Part shown: positions 13,259 to 13,615 of the stretch, piece by piece | How positions within the stretch are numbered: position 1 is the first letter of the stretch | Layout of the letters: every line of letters starts with the position of its first letter | Source of the DNA: a methanogenic archaeon | GTDB taxonomy: Archaea; Thermoplasmatota; Thermoplasmata; Methanomassiliicoccales; Methanomethylophilaceae | Assembly (NCBI GenBank): GCA_902787415.1 | Contig: CADAGG010000011.1 | Coordinates: 1-13,615 of the forward strand | DNA: 13,615 bases | Direction of reading: 5' to 3' | The notes under the pieces: model-generated | Database searches by the model: none | Seen by the model: the letters and a program-made list of their open reading frames with translations, nothing else | Told to the model about the DNA's origin: nothing | Made by a program: the position numbers and the translations under genes

Positions 13259-13615
13259 ATGGCAAACGAACAGATTATGGCCGACCTTCAGAAGGCCATC
13301 GAGACTTGGGACTTCAAACTCGCCGACTCTGCAACCAAGGCAGCAATCGACGCAAAGATTCCTGTAGGAGAGATCATCGGAGATGGACTCGGAAAGGGAA
13401 TGGAAGTCATCGGAAAGAGATTCGACGCAGCAGAGATCTACCTGCCTCAGGTTGTTGCAGCATCCAAGGCAATGGAGGTCGCACTCAAAATCCTCGAGCC
13501 CCTCATGACCGCCGGCGCAGGCGCACTCAAGGGAACCGTCGTCTTCGGAACCGTCGAGGGAGACATCCACGAGATCGGAAAGAACGTCTGCTGTGCAATG
13601 CTCCGCGGTGCCGGT
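13259..13615 (+). CDS. Methylamine-type corrinoid protein, 3' truncated by window end
   Basis: The first 119 residues are visible: MANEQIMADLQKAI, a helical cap with GMEVIGKRFDAAEIYLPQV (about 48-66), and the start of the Rossmann domain with D102, H104 and G107 (GDIHEIGKNV). It therefore carries corrinoid for a methyl transfer from a methylated substrate. Cap length and the GTVVFGTVEGDIHEIGKN segment suit the methylamine (MttC/MtbC/MtmC) group rather than the methanol protein MtaC, but which amine it serves depends on the methyltransferase gene expected beyond the window. The strong GGAGG and GCA-rich codons resemble mtbC, implying high expression. It diverges from the lone corrinoid gene at 12187-12831. 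The start ATG 13259 is fixed by the ribosome site. Confidence 0.88.
   Translation, partial: MANEQIMADLQKAIETWDFKLADSATKAAIDAKIPVGEIIGDGLGKGMEVIGKRFDAAEIYLPQVVAASKAMEVALKILEPLMTAGAGALKGTVVFGTVEGDIHEIGKNVCCAMLRGAG

Noticed and set aside
13121..13570. 149-codon minus-strand frame opposite the partial corrinoid gene
   Set aside because: Shadow of a clear corrinoid protein with DxHxxG motif and strong ribosome site.

Overview
The window looks like a chromosomal segment of a pyrrolysine-using methylotrophic methanogen, most probably one of the Methanomassiliicoccales (Methanomethylophilaceae-like). The evidence is archaeal promoter architecture (TATA boxes about 25 bases before start codons, several apparently leaderless genes), an archaeal-type valyl-tRNA synthetase, and a dimethylamine methyltransferase gene (mtbB) read through an in-frame amber codon. 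The eleven complete gene ends use TGA ten times, TAA once and TAG never. Protein genes are GC-rich in third positions, while the spacers around the methylamine genes are strongly AT-rich.

Bases 1-7447 are housekeeping. They hold the 3' part of a small protein with an HPF-like pattern, valS, a convergent iron-sulfur flavoprotein, a divergent DEAD-box helicase with a DbpA-like RNA-binding tail, a convergent YbaK-type Cys-tRNA(Pro) deacylase, and a divergent DUF1846 protein. Most gene ends carry short G/C-run hairpins, several followed by T-tracts. At 7521-7593 lies tRNA-Gly(GCC) with its own promoter, then a minus-strand zinc-ribbon/Sel1-repeat protein.

Bases 8107-13615 are the methylamine region. 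A 358-base regulatory spacer precedes mtbC (dimethylamine corrinoid protein) and mtbB (dimethylamine methyltransferase, Pyl355), followed by a 12-TM APC-family permease that probably imports the substrate. On the opposite strand is a second corrinoid protein with no methyltransferase beside it. Across a 427-base AT-rich spacer a third corrinoid gene diverges from it and runs off the window end; it probably begins another methylamine operon.

Together, the permease would import dimethylamine, MtbB would move a methyl group to the cobalt of MtbC, and a methylcorrinoid:CoM methyltransferase (not in the window) would pass it to coenzyme M for methanogenesis. The least explained parts are the lone corrinoid protein, the structured mtbC leader, the hairpins before the permease, and the repeat-rich spacers at 8107-8464 and 12832-13258.
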